42,442 bases of DNA from Desulfobacterales bacterium (GTDB lineage: Bacteria; Desulfobacterota; Desulfobacteria; Desulfobacterales; JAFDDL01). The stretch lies in NCBI GenBank assembly GCA_034003325.1, contig JAVEYW010000025.1, positions 1 to 42,442 of the forward strand. Direction: 5' to 3'. Below are positions 33,238-41,388 of this stretch, piece by piece. Position 1 is the first letter of the stretch. Every line of letters begins with the position of its first letter. The notes beneath the pieces are model-generated. The model saw only the letters and a program-made list of their open reading frames with translations. It was not told the DNA's origin and did not search any database. Both the position numbers and the translations under genes were made by a program.

Positions 33238-33501
33238 ATGATTGACATGGGGCCGCCGGTAAGAGTCCGGTGTAACCGATGCAAGGGCTGGTGCGAGAGC
33301 ATCGAGCTGACGGACTTCACCATGTTTTTCTGCACCAATCACCTTTGCGTCAACGTGCATGAGCTGCGGCATATGACTGATGGTTCGTGGACGACGCATG
33401 ATTATGGGACGGTGGTGGAAGCGCCAGAGGTGATGCAGGAGTTTAAGGCGTTATTGATGAAGCCGAGGCCAACCTATCCGAAGTTATCCGTAATAAAATG
33501 A
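33238..33501 (+). CDS. Small zinc-ribbon protein
   Basis: An 87-aa protein with two metal-binding knuckles: CNRCKGWC near residue 11, then ELTDFTMFFCTNHLCVNVHE. The frame is open to 33187, but that would overlap the recombinase remnant, so I use ATG 33238, 5 bp after its stop. Sequence around the knuckles is well formed, so it may still be functional. Family unknown. Confidence 0.55.
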   Translation: MIDMGPPVRVRCNRCKGWCESIELTDFTMFFCTNHLCVNVHELRHMTDGSWTTHDYGTVVEAPEVMQEFKALLMKPRPTYPKLSVIK

Positions 33502-33940
33502 ACCTTTGGGGCTGAACCCAGCTTTTCCTCATGCCTTTTCGATTTCGACCTTGATTTCAAAGCCGGAACCATCTATAAGCAATCGAAAGCGAATTGAAAA
33601 ACGGTCACACAAGAGTTGCTGTACCTGTTAAGAATGATTGCTGGACGGGTCAAAATCATCAGACCGCCGTTTTTATGATAGCTTCACATCATAACACCCC
33701 AACTTTACGGCGAAAAGAACCAAAACGCCCTTTTCAGCATCATTCCCTGTTCCACAAGATAATTTGAAGTATGGGTGAGTGTTTCATTCACAGCGCAATT
33801 ATCACCGCCCGTTTTGGCTCTTAGAAAAAGATGTATGGACAGGGCTTATTACATGCCAATATCAAAATAGCCGGGAAAATTGACATTGATCTCATAATAT
33901 CTGGACGATTGTGGCCGAAAATAGCTTTATTATCAATTTT
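33502..33940. other. Intergenic, no supported gene
   Basis: About 440 bp of moderately AT-rich DNA with no ORF above background and no clear hairpins before the palindrome at 33941. Confidence 0.5.
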
Positions 33941-33959
33941 TCAGGTCAAATTGACCTGA
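33941..33959. repeat. Perfect palindrome at the end of the recombinase fragment
   Basis: TCAGGTCAA-A-TTGACCTGA, 9-bp arms with one central base. It spans the end of the minus-strand recombinase fragment. It could be a terminator, an operator or a recombination site. Confidence 0.5.
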
Positions 33960-34191
33960 TAAGCGATTTTCGCACGTGAATCGATGGCGAGCCGAAATCG
34001 GCCACAAAGGCCACCAGATCCAGATAGCTGACTTTTTTAATGGAATGGCATTTTTCCTGTTTCAAATAGGCGCTCAATTCCTTCAGGCGGGCAGATAGCG
34101 CCTGAATGGAGCGACCGGAAAAATTGGCCATCCGGCAATTGTCTAAAAATTGGTCGATAAGGTCGATAAGCTGGTGAAGCCATGCGAGCAC
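33946..34191 (-). pseudogene. N-terminal fragment of a tyrosine recombinase (core-binding domain)
   Basis: 81 codons resembling the SAM-like core-binding domain of phage-type integrases: LIDLIDQFLDNCRMANFSGR, SIQALSARLKELSAYLKQ, KKVSYLDLVAFVADF, GSPSIHVRK. It stops where the family normally continues into the linker and catalytic domain. Opposite in orientation to the catalytic-domain fragment at 32904-33233 and apparently from a different recombinase. Confidence 0.65.
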
Positions 34192-34302
34192 CTCCCTTGT
34201 TGCCGGTTACATCATGCCTCATTACCAATAGCCTAATTTTTCAACCAAATTGCGCTAACCGCGGGGTTTGGCGGCTATGTGAAGACTGAAGAGTTGTAGA
34301 AA

Positions 34303-36456
34303 ATGATTACTGGAAATGTATTCGTAGAAATAGCCGCGATTTTAGGACTTGCGACGCTGACTGGAATCATAGGGCAGAAATTACGACAGCCCTTAATCAT
34401 CATGTTTCTGGCAACGGGCATTCTGGCCGGTCCGTCGTTTTTTGGCATCATACACAGCTATGAGCAGATTGAACTTCTGGCCCATATCGGCATAGCCCTT
34501 CTGTTGTTTATCGTTGGGCTTAAACTCGATCTGAATCTGATTCGAACTACCGGTCCGGTTGCCTTGGCAACTGGCCTCGGACAGATCGTGTTTACGTCGC
34601 TTATCGGGTTTGTCATTGCCATTGCCATGGACATGTCATATATCAGTGCGGCTTATGTTTCGGTTGCGCTTACTTTTTCAAGTACGATCATCATCGTAAA
34701 GCTCCTGTCCGACAAAAAAGAAATCGACTCTCTCCATGGCCAGATTGCTCTTGGCTTTCTAATCGTTCAGGATATCGCCGCCATTTTGGCTTTGGTCGGC
34801 CTGACGACATTGGGGTCATCTGTTACCGGGGACGCGCCCAGGTATTTCTCGGTTTTGATTATTGTCGCAAAAGGGTTGGGACTGTTGGGCGCGGTTGCCC
34901 TGCTGATGAAATATGTCATTCCTTACCTGACGCAGCGTCTCGCGCATTCGCTGGAACTGTTGACGCTATTCGCAATCGCATGGGCGGTCCTTCTCGGAGC
35001 GGGCAGTGAGCTGTTGGGATTCAGTAAGGAGGTCGGCGCATTTCTGGCCGGTGTCTCACTGGCCTCCACTGCCTTCAGGGATTCGATTGGCGCGCGGCTT
35101 ACAGGCCTTCGGGATTTTCTCCTTCTGTTTTTCTTCATCGATCTTGGCGCACGACTGGATTGGTCCATGGTGAGCTCACAATTGGGCGCATCGTTAGTTT
35201 TTTCCATCTTTGTGCTTGTCGGCAACCCGCTCATTGTTCTGATGATCATGGGCGTCATGGGATATCGCCGTCGCACCGGTTTTCTCGCCGGTCTCACGGT
35301 GGCCCAAATCAGCGAGTTTTCGCTTATTGTAGCGGCCTTGGGGCTGAGTATCGGCCACATTACCAAAGAAACGATGGGGCTGATCACCCTGGTGGGGGTG
35401 GTGACCATATTCCTGTCCACCTACATGATCCTCTATTCCTACCCGCTTTATCGTTTTCTATCCTCCCCCTTGAAAATTTTCGAAAGGCGTAATCCTTACC
35501 GGGAGGCGGCCATAGACACCTTCGCGGATACCGGCGCAGTCGACGTCATTTTAGTGGGTTTAGGTAATTATGGCAGCGGGCTGATGGAACATCTTCTCCG
35601 GCGAAAAAATGCCATAGTGGGGATCGACTTCGATCCCAGCACTTTAGAGAAGTGGCGCAAGAGAGGGGTGCCTGTTCTTTACGGGGATATGGCGGACCCG
35701 GAGATGCATGAGCTATTGCCGTTGAAAAAGGCGCGATGGGTTATCAGCACCGTTCGTTCCAAAGAGATGAATTTGGCACTAATCCATAATCTCAAGAAGG
35801 ACGGTTATATTGGAAAGTCGGCCTTGACGGCGACAAACAGCCAAGAAGCTGCTGAGTTCGAAAAAGCCGGCGCCAATTTGGTATTTCGGCCTTTTAAGGA
35901 TGCAACGGAACTAGCGGCCGACGCGTTAGCTTATGCGATGGACTTCCTTCCGGATAGCGTTGATTGGCCTCTCTCCTTTCTCGATTTACGTATTCGTTCG
36001 GATGCTTCAGCCGCCGGACAGACCATAAAAGAACTCCCGTTATCGGTTTTGGGAATATCTATTCTGGCGGTCAGTCGAGGAGGACGCATTTTTCATGAGC
36101 CGAAGCCGGATTTCAGGATTTTCCCGGCCGACCGGCTACTCCTTATGGGACATCCGGCTGGCTTGAAAGATGCTGAAAGCATACTGAATCATCTTGAGGC
36201 GCAGGAAGACGCAGGGGGCACAGACCGCTTTGAAATCGCCGAACTCAAGGTGTCAGAGGAATCGGACCTTTTAGACAAGTCTTTGGCGGAGCTTCATTTT
36301 CGGCAAAAGTTCGGCGCCACTCTGGTCGGCATACGCAGAGGCCAGGATCAGATTACGACGATCAACCCTGCGGAGCGCCTTCAGGGAGGGGATTGCCTGA
36401 TCGTTATCGGCAAGTCGAGCACTATCCAAGAGCTCAAAAACCTCGCCCCTGTTTAG
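34303..36456 (+). CDS. CPA2-family cation/proton antiporter with RCK domains (Kef type)
   Basis: A 717-aa protein. Residues ~1-385 form a 12-13-helix Na+/H+ exchanger domain (FLATGILAGPSFFGIIHSYE, LHGQIALGFLIVQDIAAILA, FSKEVGAFLAGVSLA). Residues ~410-550 form an RCK_N/TrkA-N Rossmann domain (VILVGLGNYGSGLMEHLL, VGIDFDPSTLEKW), followed by two TrkA-C-like domains (~560-630 and ~640-717). Full Kef proteins are ~600 aa with one such tail. It likely exchanges K+ or Na+ for protons under nucleotide control. The tandem Usp gene follows after 29 bp, a common pairing with ion transporters. Confidence 0.88.
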   Translation: MITGNVFVEIAAILGLATLTGIIGQKLRQPLIIMFLATGILAGPSFFGIIHSYEQIELLAHIGIALLLFIVGLKLDLNLIRTTGPVALATGLGQIVFTSLIGFVIAIAMDMSYISAAYVSVALTFSSTIIIVKLLSDKKEIDSLHGQIALGFLIVQDIAAILALVGLTTLGSSVTGDAPRYFSVLIIVAKGLGLLGAVALLMKYVIPYLTQRLAHSLELLTLFAIAWAVLLGAGSELLGFSKEVGAFLAGVSLASTAFRDSIGARLTGLRDFLLLFFFIDLGARLDWSMVSSQLGASLVFSIFVLVGNPLIVLMIMGVMGYRRRTGFLAGLTVAQISEFSLIVAALGLSIGHITKETMGLITLVGVVTIFLSTYMILYSYPLYRFLSSPLKIFERRNPYREAAIDTFADTGAVDVILVGLGNYGSGLMEHLLRRKNAIVGIDFDPSTLEKWRKRGVPVLYGDMADPEMHELLPLKKARWVISTVRSKEMNLALIHNLKKDGYIGKSALTATNSQEAAEFEKAGANLVFRPFKDATELAADALAYAMDFLPDSVDWPLSFLDLRIRSDASAAGQTIKELPLSVLGISILAVSRGGRIFHEPKPDFRIFPADRLLLMGHPAGLKDAESILNHLEAQEDAGGTDRFEIAELKVSEESDLLDKSLAELHFRQKFGATLVGIRRGQDQITTINPAERLQGGDCLIVIGKSSTIQELKNLAPV

Positions 36457-36485
36457 CGGCTCGAATATGACACACGAGGTGATCC

Positions 36486-37460
36486 ATGAAGCGTTTCAAA
36501 AACATCCTTTACCTAAACGAACCGACCGTGGACCAGGAATCGGCGATTGCGCGTGCTGTTTCGCTGGCGGCAAACAATCAGGCCAACCTGACAATTGTCG
36601 ATGTAATCCCGTCTCAGGTCGTCACAGCAGGTATTGGTCTGCCGCCGGAAGGACCGATATCCGACGAGCTGCGAGCCGCCGTAGAATCCGATCATCGCAA
36701 GGCGATGGAATCTATGGTTCAATCCTTCAAAGAACGCCTGCAAATCCGGCTGGAAGTATTGGTTGGAAAGACCTACCTTGAGGCGATTCGAGCCGTATTG
36801 AAAAATGGGTATGATCTGCTCATCAAACCAGCGGAAAACCCGACTTGGACGAATAGGCTGTTCGGCAGTGACGATCTGCATCTTCTTCGGAAATGTCCAT
36901 GTCCGGTTTGGCTTATGAAACCGCCTGAAAAACACAATTACAGTCGCATTTTAGCAGCCGTTGATTTTAATCCATTAAATCCCACGGCACTAGAGCAAGC
37001 CCTCAACACGGAGATTGTGGAGCTTGCCGGTTCGCTCGCGCTGACCGACTCTGCCTTCTTGCATCTGGTCCATGCCTGGGAGGCGTTTGCCGAAAGGGCC
37101 ATGCTTTCGAGAGGCGACATTTCACATGATGGCATTGAAGCGCATGTCGAAAAACAATACTCGCTCCACCAAAAAGGACTGTACCAACTGGGTGATGCGC
37201 TACGAGACCGGATCGGCCCCGAGGCGTATGATCGAATATCCCCGCGCTTTCAACTGCTCAAGGGACCGGCAAAGAAGGTTATTGCAAACTTGGCGGCAGA
37301 GCTGCAGGCGGACATTGTCGTCATGGGGACGGTCGCCCGTACCGGTATTTCAGGGCTGATCATCGGCAACACCGCCGAAGCCATTCTCGATCAGCTTTCA
37401 TGTTCGGTGCTTGCCATAAAGCCTCCTGGGTTTAAAACGCCGGTGAAATTTGATGAATGA
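36486..37460 (+). CDS. Tandem-domain universal stress protein (UspE-like)
   Basis: A 324-aa protein with two UspA domains. Domain 1 (~1-140) starts FKNILYLNEPTVDQESAIAR and ends CPCPVWLMKP; domain 2 (~145-315) starts YSRILAAVDFNPLNPTALEQ and carries the ATP-binding motif GTVARTGISGLIIGNTAEAI. Domain 1 lacks a clear GxxGx9G motif, so only domain 2 is likely to bind nucleotide. A good GAGGTG site precedes ATG 36486. It is probably co-expressed with the antiporter. Confidence 0.9.
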   Translation: MKRFKNILYLNEPTVDQESAIARAVSLAANNQANLTIVDVIPSQVVTAGIGLPPEGPISDELRAAVESDHRKAMESMVQSFKERLQIRLEVLVGKTYLEAIRAVLKNGYDLLIKPAENPTWTNRLFGSDDLHLLRKCPCPVWLMKPPEKHNYSRILAAVDFNPLNPTALEQALNTEIVELAGSLALTDSAFLHLVHAWEAFAERAMLSRGDISHDGIEAHVEKQYSLHQKGLYQLGDALRDRIGPEAYDRISPRFQLLKGPAKKVIANLAAELQADIVVMGTVARTGISGLIIGNTAEAILDQLSCSVLAIKPPGFKTPVKFDE

Positions 37461-37508
37461 CGCTTTTTGTGGATTCTGTTGTGGCTATCATAAAGTCAGA
37501 ATGACCAC

Positions 37509-37588
37509 ATAACCCCCTGAACCGGAGCGGTATATAGTGCGGCTCTTCGCAAAAGCACCGCACGCCACCCGGTTAGGGCAACGTTAGC
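37509..37588 (+). repeat. attC-like integron recombination site
   Basis: TAAC (37510-37513) pairs with GTTA (37583-37586), and CCCT-G-AACCGG with CCGGTTAGGG, leaving one extrahelical G, the hallmark of attC. GTGCGG and CCGCAC form the inner stem. It marks the left limit of the visible cassette region. Confidence 0.7.
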
Positions 37589-37610
37589 TTGCTTAGGAGA
37601 ACTATTCTAA

Positions 37611-38264
37611 GTGGATGCAAGAAAGGCTCATAGACAATCATGCAGCAAATGTAAGGAGGCGATATATCAGATACTGGTAGAGGCTTTCGGTTCTTGTAAT
37701 ATTCGCCAGCAATATCGCCTTGGCATCCTCAGTACTCTGCAAGGATACAAAGAACACCCTAATTTCTCGACCCTTGAGATGATCGAGTCGGATTTGAAAA
37801 CGTATCGGGGCTTCAGGCAGTTTGTGTCACGGCGCAGCTTGCCCCCTGTCGATTATTTTGTGACTTCAGTCGGCCTAATCGTGGAGTTCGATGAGGCACA
37901 GCATTTCACCAGACCGCGAGCACTCACTCTTGAGCGGTATCCTGCATCACTCCAAGTGGGGTTTAGCCGTCAGTATTGGCTTCAGCAATGTGCGAAGCTC
38001 AATCGGCATGACAATTCACCTCCATACCGGGACTAGCAGAGAGCCTGGTTTGACACATTGAGAGATTTTGCCCCTGCGTATCTTGGTCTTCAGCCGATTG
38101 TGCGCATTTATGCAGGGGCTGCTGTATGGTGCCGCTTAGATCTCAGCAGGGGCATGGAAGCGGTAATGTCCTATGTCCCACAACTGGCTCAAATCGTCGG
38201 TACCAGCAATCAAAACATTCAATCAGAGAGCAAAAAGCGTGCGCCCGCTGAAGAGCGGAGATAG
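37611..38264 (+). pseudogene. Cassette gene with an in-frame TAG, unknown function
   Basis: A 217-codon frame from GTG 37611 broken by TAG at 38034-38036. The protein reads through naturally: before the stop LQVGFSRQYWLQQCAKLNRH then DNSPPYRD, after it QRAWFDTLRDFAPAYLGLQP and IVRIYAGAAVWCRLDLS, with no loss of protein-like character. Residues LPPVDYFVTSVGLIVEFDEA suggest a restriction-endonuclease-like core, with FDE as a possible catalytic acid. The TAG is most simply a nonsense mutation. The start is uncertain (AGGAG lies 13 nt upstream). Confidence 0.65.
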
Positions 38265-38291
38265 CAACATCAACCTTCTTCGGAGGCAACT

Positions 38292-38614
38292 ATGAACAAA
38301 AACTGCAGCCCTTTTTTTTACCGCTACTTTTATCTCTGCTCCTGGTGACCCCATCTACATTCGCAGATTCAAATCCAGTTGACGGAACATATGATGCTCG
38401 TGTCAAGACTGACAGCGGAACATATCGAGTTCCCGTAGAAGTAGAAGATGAAGAAGTTACATCCATCCGCTGGCATAATGGTGGCCGCATGAAGCTTATT
38501 GGTGCGGAAATCGAAAACGGTGAGGCTGTGGGTCTTAGTTCTGACGGCGACAGATTAAGAATCGAAATTGATGACATAGAATGTGAGAACCTCGAAGAAA
38601 CGGAATATGAGTAG
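38292..38614 (+). pseudogene. Secreted cassette protein with a one-base frameshift in its signal peptide
   Basis: GGAGG sits 5 nt before ATG 38292, which encodes MNK, and the frame then needs six A where five are present (38298-38302). Restoring one A gives a signal peptide MNKKLQPFFLPLLLSLLLVT-PSTFA and a mature domain DSNPVDGTYDARVKTDSGTY through an acidic tail ending ETEYE. As it stands, the frame from ATG ends at a TGA after 18 codons. The ~80-aa mature domain is beta-rich and acidic; function unknown. Confidence 0.6.
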
Positions 38615-38630
38615 GATTGAAATGCCCAAG

Positions 38631-38661
38631 AAATAAGGATCGATCGCAAGAGCGCAGCGAT
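38631..38661 (+). repeat. 31-bp repeat, copy 1 (copy 2 at 40543-40573)
   Basis: AAATAAGGAT-C-GATCG-CA-AGAGCG-C-AGCGAT just after the stop of the secreted-protein gene. Copy 2, after the DUF2784 gene, differs at 4 of 31 positions. TAAGGAT here can also pair with ATCCTTA at 38757-38763, so this could be half of a degenerate attC. Confidence 0.55.
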
Positions 38662-38800
38662 TCACGATCTTTTCCTATGGTTGGACCCGCCGGCAATTTT
38701 GCGGTGTCCTTAATATATGCTAATACCTTTTTCGAGGATGAGGTTCCAAAGCGGCTCATCCTTAACGTTTTGCCAGAGGGTAGAAAGACAAATAGACCAT

Positions 38801-39562
38801 ATGCAAAAACAGGGTAATGTCGAAATAGCACCAAGCCATCTAATCATCGTTCCGGGCCACGCCATCTACATTGGTACGGACCGCAGCCAGGTGTATTTCA
38901 CAGGCCCACGGAATTGGGTCGGCACCTACACGGGTTACCGGTACGAGGATGAAGTCCCTTTGTATGTTGACCACATCCGCAGGGGTGTCGTGGAGGCCAG
39001 TTTCGATCCTGCGTCAGTCCTCGTTTTCTCAGGCGGGCATACCAGAGCCCTTGATTTGGTTCCAGCGGGAACATCTCCAGTTTCGGAAGCGCAAGGATAC
39101 TGGAACCTTGCCGAGCAATGCAATTGGTTCAACTGCATGCCGGTGAAGGCCAGGACCAAGACGGAGGAGTTCGCCCGTGACTCCTACGAAAACCTGCTCT
39201 TCAGTTGGTGCCTTTTCAGGCAGGAATTTCGCGTTAATCCAGAGAAGGTTACGGTGTGCGGGCTCATGTTCAAGAAAGCGCGGTACGAACACCACGCTGC
39301 TGTGATCCGACGGGACCTGGATGTTGGGTCATTTCGCTTCAACTACTTATCCGTCAACGACCCTCCGGAGTATGTCCTTGACGCCGGCTCACGGTTGGGC
39401 GAGATGGAGACGATGGCAGCCTTCCAGGCAGACCACCATGGAGAGGGTGACTTTCTTGATGGAACGCGGAAGGGTCGCGACAAGGTCCTGCGCCCCTTTG
39501 CATACCAACTGCCCCAGAAGAAAAAGGCCAAGCAAGTCGTTGCAGAACTATGCTTGGATTAG
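38801..39562 (+). CDS. DUF218-domain protein
   Basis: A 253-aa cassette protein. SHLIIVPGHAIYIG opens a DUF218-like Rossmann core (residues ~12-25); VLVFSGGHTRALDL near residue 80, the SEAQGYW motif and ARTKTEEFARDSYENLLFS carry the conserved active-site-like Gly, Arg and Asn/Ser residues. The rest (PEKVTVCGLMFKKARYEHHA) matches the soluble, eukaryote-like branch of the family, without the membrane anchor of SanA/ElyC. ATG 38801 gives the best domain start. Enzymatic role unknown. Confidence 0.7.
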   Translation: MQKQGNVEIAPSHLIIVPGHAIYIGTDRSQVYFTGPRNWVGTYTGYRYEDEVPLYVDHIRRGVVEASFDPASVLVFSGGHTRALDLVPAGTSPVSEAQGYWNLAEQCNWFNCMPVKARTKTEEFARDSYENLLFSWCLFRQEFRVNPEKVTVCGLMFKKARYEHHAAVIRRDLDVGSFRFNYLSVNDPPEYVLDAGSRLGEMETMAAFQADHHGEGDFLDGTRKGRDKVLRPFAYQLPQKKKAKQVVAELCLD

Positions 39563-39732
39563 CAAATGGTAGTGGGAGACCGGATAAATATCAGAGTGGA
39601 TATCTGACACTGACAACCGGGCTTTCGTCCTCGGACGTAGCAATTATCAAGCGTGAGCTGGGGACGGCGAGGAGCATGCCGCCCCAGATACGCGGCGTTA
39701 TGACTCAGTAGAATCGAGGGTAAGCATATAAT

Positions 39733-40065
39733 ATGGCATGGACTTATTTAATAGTAGCTGGTTTGTTCGAATGTTTTTGGGCAATCGGTCTTAAATATAC
39801 GGATGGGTTTACTAAACTCATTCCGTCACTTCTCACTGTATCAGCTATGACGATTAGTTTTTTATTGCTGTCTGTTGCCATGAAAACAATTCCAGTGGGC
39901 ACAGCCTATGCGGTTTGGACAGGGACTGGGGCCATCGGGGTTGCAATTATGGGCATGATACTGTTCGGCGAATCACGGGATATTCTGAGAATAATGTGTT
40001 TGTTATTAATCGTAGCTGGAATAGTTGGCCTTAAATTGGTTTCTTCTTCGCAAGGCGCCTCATAA
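39733..40065 (+). CDS. gdx: Small multidrug resistance-family exporter, SugE/Gdx type
   Basis: A 110-aa, four-helix SMR protein. Essential Glu13 is in [13 protein letters not shown]; the pattern [38 protein letters not shown] and GLKL near the end are diagnostic of the SugE/Gdx branch, which exports guanidinium, rather than EmrE. It functions as an antiparallel dimer driven by protons. SMR genes are frequent integron cassettes, and this one ends in an attC-like site. No guanidine riboswitch is evident upstream. Confidence 0.88.
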   Translation: MAWTYLIVAGLFECFWAIGLKYTDGFTKLIPSLLTVSAMTISFLLLSVAMKTIPVGTAYAVWTGTGAIGVAIMGMILFGESRDILRIMCLLLIVAGIVGLKLVSSSQGAS

Positions 40066-40114
40066 CCATGCCTTCCAGCGGACACAAAAAACCGCGCAGT
40101 TGATTAGGTTAAGC
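40060..40114 (+). repeat. attC-like site after the SMR gene
   Basis: About 55 nt from CATAACC, which overlaps the SMR stop codon, to the perfect R' core GTTAAGC (GTTRRRY). TAACC pairs with GGTTA; internal pairing is weaker than in the other sites. Confidence 0.45.
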
Positions 40115-40133
40115 GTCGCGGGAGGAACCAACG

Positions 40134-40541
40134 TTGCCGTATCAAGCTCTCGCAGACACGGTCTTGCTGCTCCACTTCGGAGTCGTTTTGTTCGTCGTTG
40201 CGGGGCCTCCGGTCATTCTTGTTGGCAAAAAGTTCGGCTCGTCCTGGATAAACAGCCTTTGGTGGCGGTTGGCTCACCTCGCGGCCATCGGTGTAGTGGT
40301 CCTTCAGGCAAGGCTGGGCCAACACTGCGCGCTCACAAAGCCTGAATCCGCCCTGCGGGAGCGAGCAGGGCAAGCCGGGTACGAACGCAGTTTCGTCGAG
40401 CACTGGGTACAGCGTGTCCTGTACTACGAGGCGCCAATGTGGATCTTTGCTCTGGTGTACACTGGATTTGGGCTATTTGTCGTCTGGACATGGTGGCGCT
40501 TCCCGCCCCGGGTGGGCAATGGCAAGAACAGCGATGCCTAA
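40134..40541 (+). CDS. DUF2784 membrane protein
   Basis: A 135-aa cassette protein with four predicted membrane helices: LADTVLLLHFGVVLFVVAGP, WWRLAHLAAIGVVVLQARLG, HWVQRVLYYEAPMWIFALVY, and TGFGLFVVWTWW. CALT and YERSFVEHW between helices 2 and 3 are conserved in DUF2784. It starts at TTG 40134 with GGAGG 8 nt upstream. Its stop overlaps GCCTAAC (40536-40542), the expected start of an attC. Function unknown. Confidence 0.8.
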   Translation: MPYQALADTVLLLHFGVVLFVVAGPPVILVGKKFGSSWINSLWWRLAHLAAIGVVVLQARLGQHCALTKPESALRERAGQAGYERSFVEHWVQRVLYYEAPMWIFALVYTGFGLFVVWTWWRFPPRVGNGKNSDA

Positions 40542-40542
40542 C

Positions 40543-40573
40543 AAATAAGGATAGATCGTGAGAGCGAAGCGAT
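40543..40573 (+). repeat. 31-bp repeat, copy 2, following a GCCTAAC core
   Basis: AAATAAGGAT-A-GATCG-TG-AGAGCG-A-AGCGAT immediately after GCCTAAC at 40536-40542 (a perfect attC R'' core). I could not find an unambiguous partner R' core within a normal attC length, so this is probably an unusual or rearranged attC. Confidence 0.45.
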
Positions 40574-40802
40574 CCAAAAATTGATTCGTTTCGGCCTGAT
40601 TCATGGCATACCTTTTTTTGGGTTTAATGGTGCCCGGAATTGGGCAATACCTGGAGTTATAGACAGTTATGAGGTTTTTTCCGCGCGGAACGGCTTTGTC
40701 CAACCTCCCATTGGAGGGGATGCAAATAACTTGCGGTCTTCGTAGGGTGCACTGTACGCGAACCCCTTCATTTTAAGTTATGACTTAGAACTGGAGAAAA
40801 AA

Positions 40803-40935
40803 ATGAATGCATGCCTAATCTTGATTGACCTTCAAAACGACTATTTTGCTGGTGGTAATATGGAGCTTGTCCATATCAAAAAAGCTGCTGCAAATGCACA
40901 ACAGCTATTGGAGAAATTTCGAAACAAGAAATTGC
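40803..40935 (+). pseudogene. Isochorismatase-family fragment (5' part)
   Basis: GGAG plus an A tract precede ATG 40803. The start ACLILIDLQNDYFAGGNMEL is the signature N-terminus of cysteine hydrolases of the isochorismatase superfamily, including the catalytic-triad Asp in DLQNDYF. After ~45 residues homology ends and the frame runs to a stop near 41036 with non-matching sequence. The catalytic Lys and Cys regions are absent, so it is inactive. Confidence 0.75.
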
Positions 40936-41287
40936 AGATAAGAGCGTTGTATTCCACATTGTCAGTAACGATTCTGGATTCAACGGCCTTGTCAACCATC
41001 TTAAAAAGATCGGGCGAACCAGCAAAAAAGTATTAACAAAGGCAGTATCGCCGAACCAGCCGGTCTTGCCCGCGCTTTCTGAAAACGCATCAATGGTTGT
41101 TTCCAAGCTTAAACAGCTTGACGGGAGAAAGCGTCCAAGGAAGATGGCCAGCTTTCTTAACTGGATCAAGTCGCAGTGCAAAGGGCTGCCGAATTCAGCA
41201 TCACCAGAATCAGTTTTTCAGGAACTTTTAAAGGCAAAATTGGTGCGGGAATCTGGGTTGGATATTTCTTATGAAATCGAGCGCTAA
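40908..41287 (+). pseudogene. PIN-like-domain protein fragment (3' part)
   Basis: In another frame from ~40908, GEISKQEIADKSVVFHIVSN followed by DSGFNGLVNHLKK matches the C-terminal half of a PIN-like domain common in mobile elements (HIxSxDxGFDxLxxHL). A helical, basic C-terminal region then ends at TAA 41285-41287, next to an attC. The N-terminal half is missing and replaced by the isochorismatase fragment, so the cassette is a chimera. Confidence 0.6.
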
Positions 41288-41347
41288 CGCTGCGCTCAAC
41301 CGGCCCTGCGTAAACGGCCACACAGTCCGGTTAGCTTTACGTTAGGC
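41283..41347 (+). repeat. attC integron recombination site
   Basis: From GCTAACG to GTTAGGC (a perfect R' core). GCT-C-AACCGG pairs with CCGGTTAGC, leaving an extrahelical C, and TAACG pairs with CGTTA. It overlaps the end of the PIN-like fragment. Confidence 0.8.
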
Positions 41348-41388
41348 CGTGACCGAATCTATTCACACCCATAAGGGGATTTCCCGAA

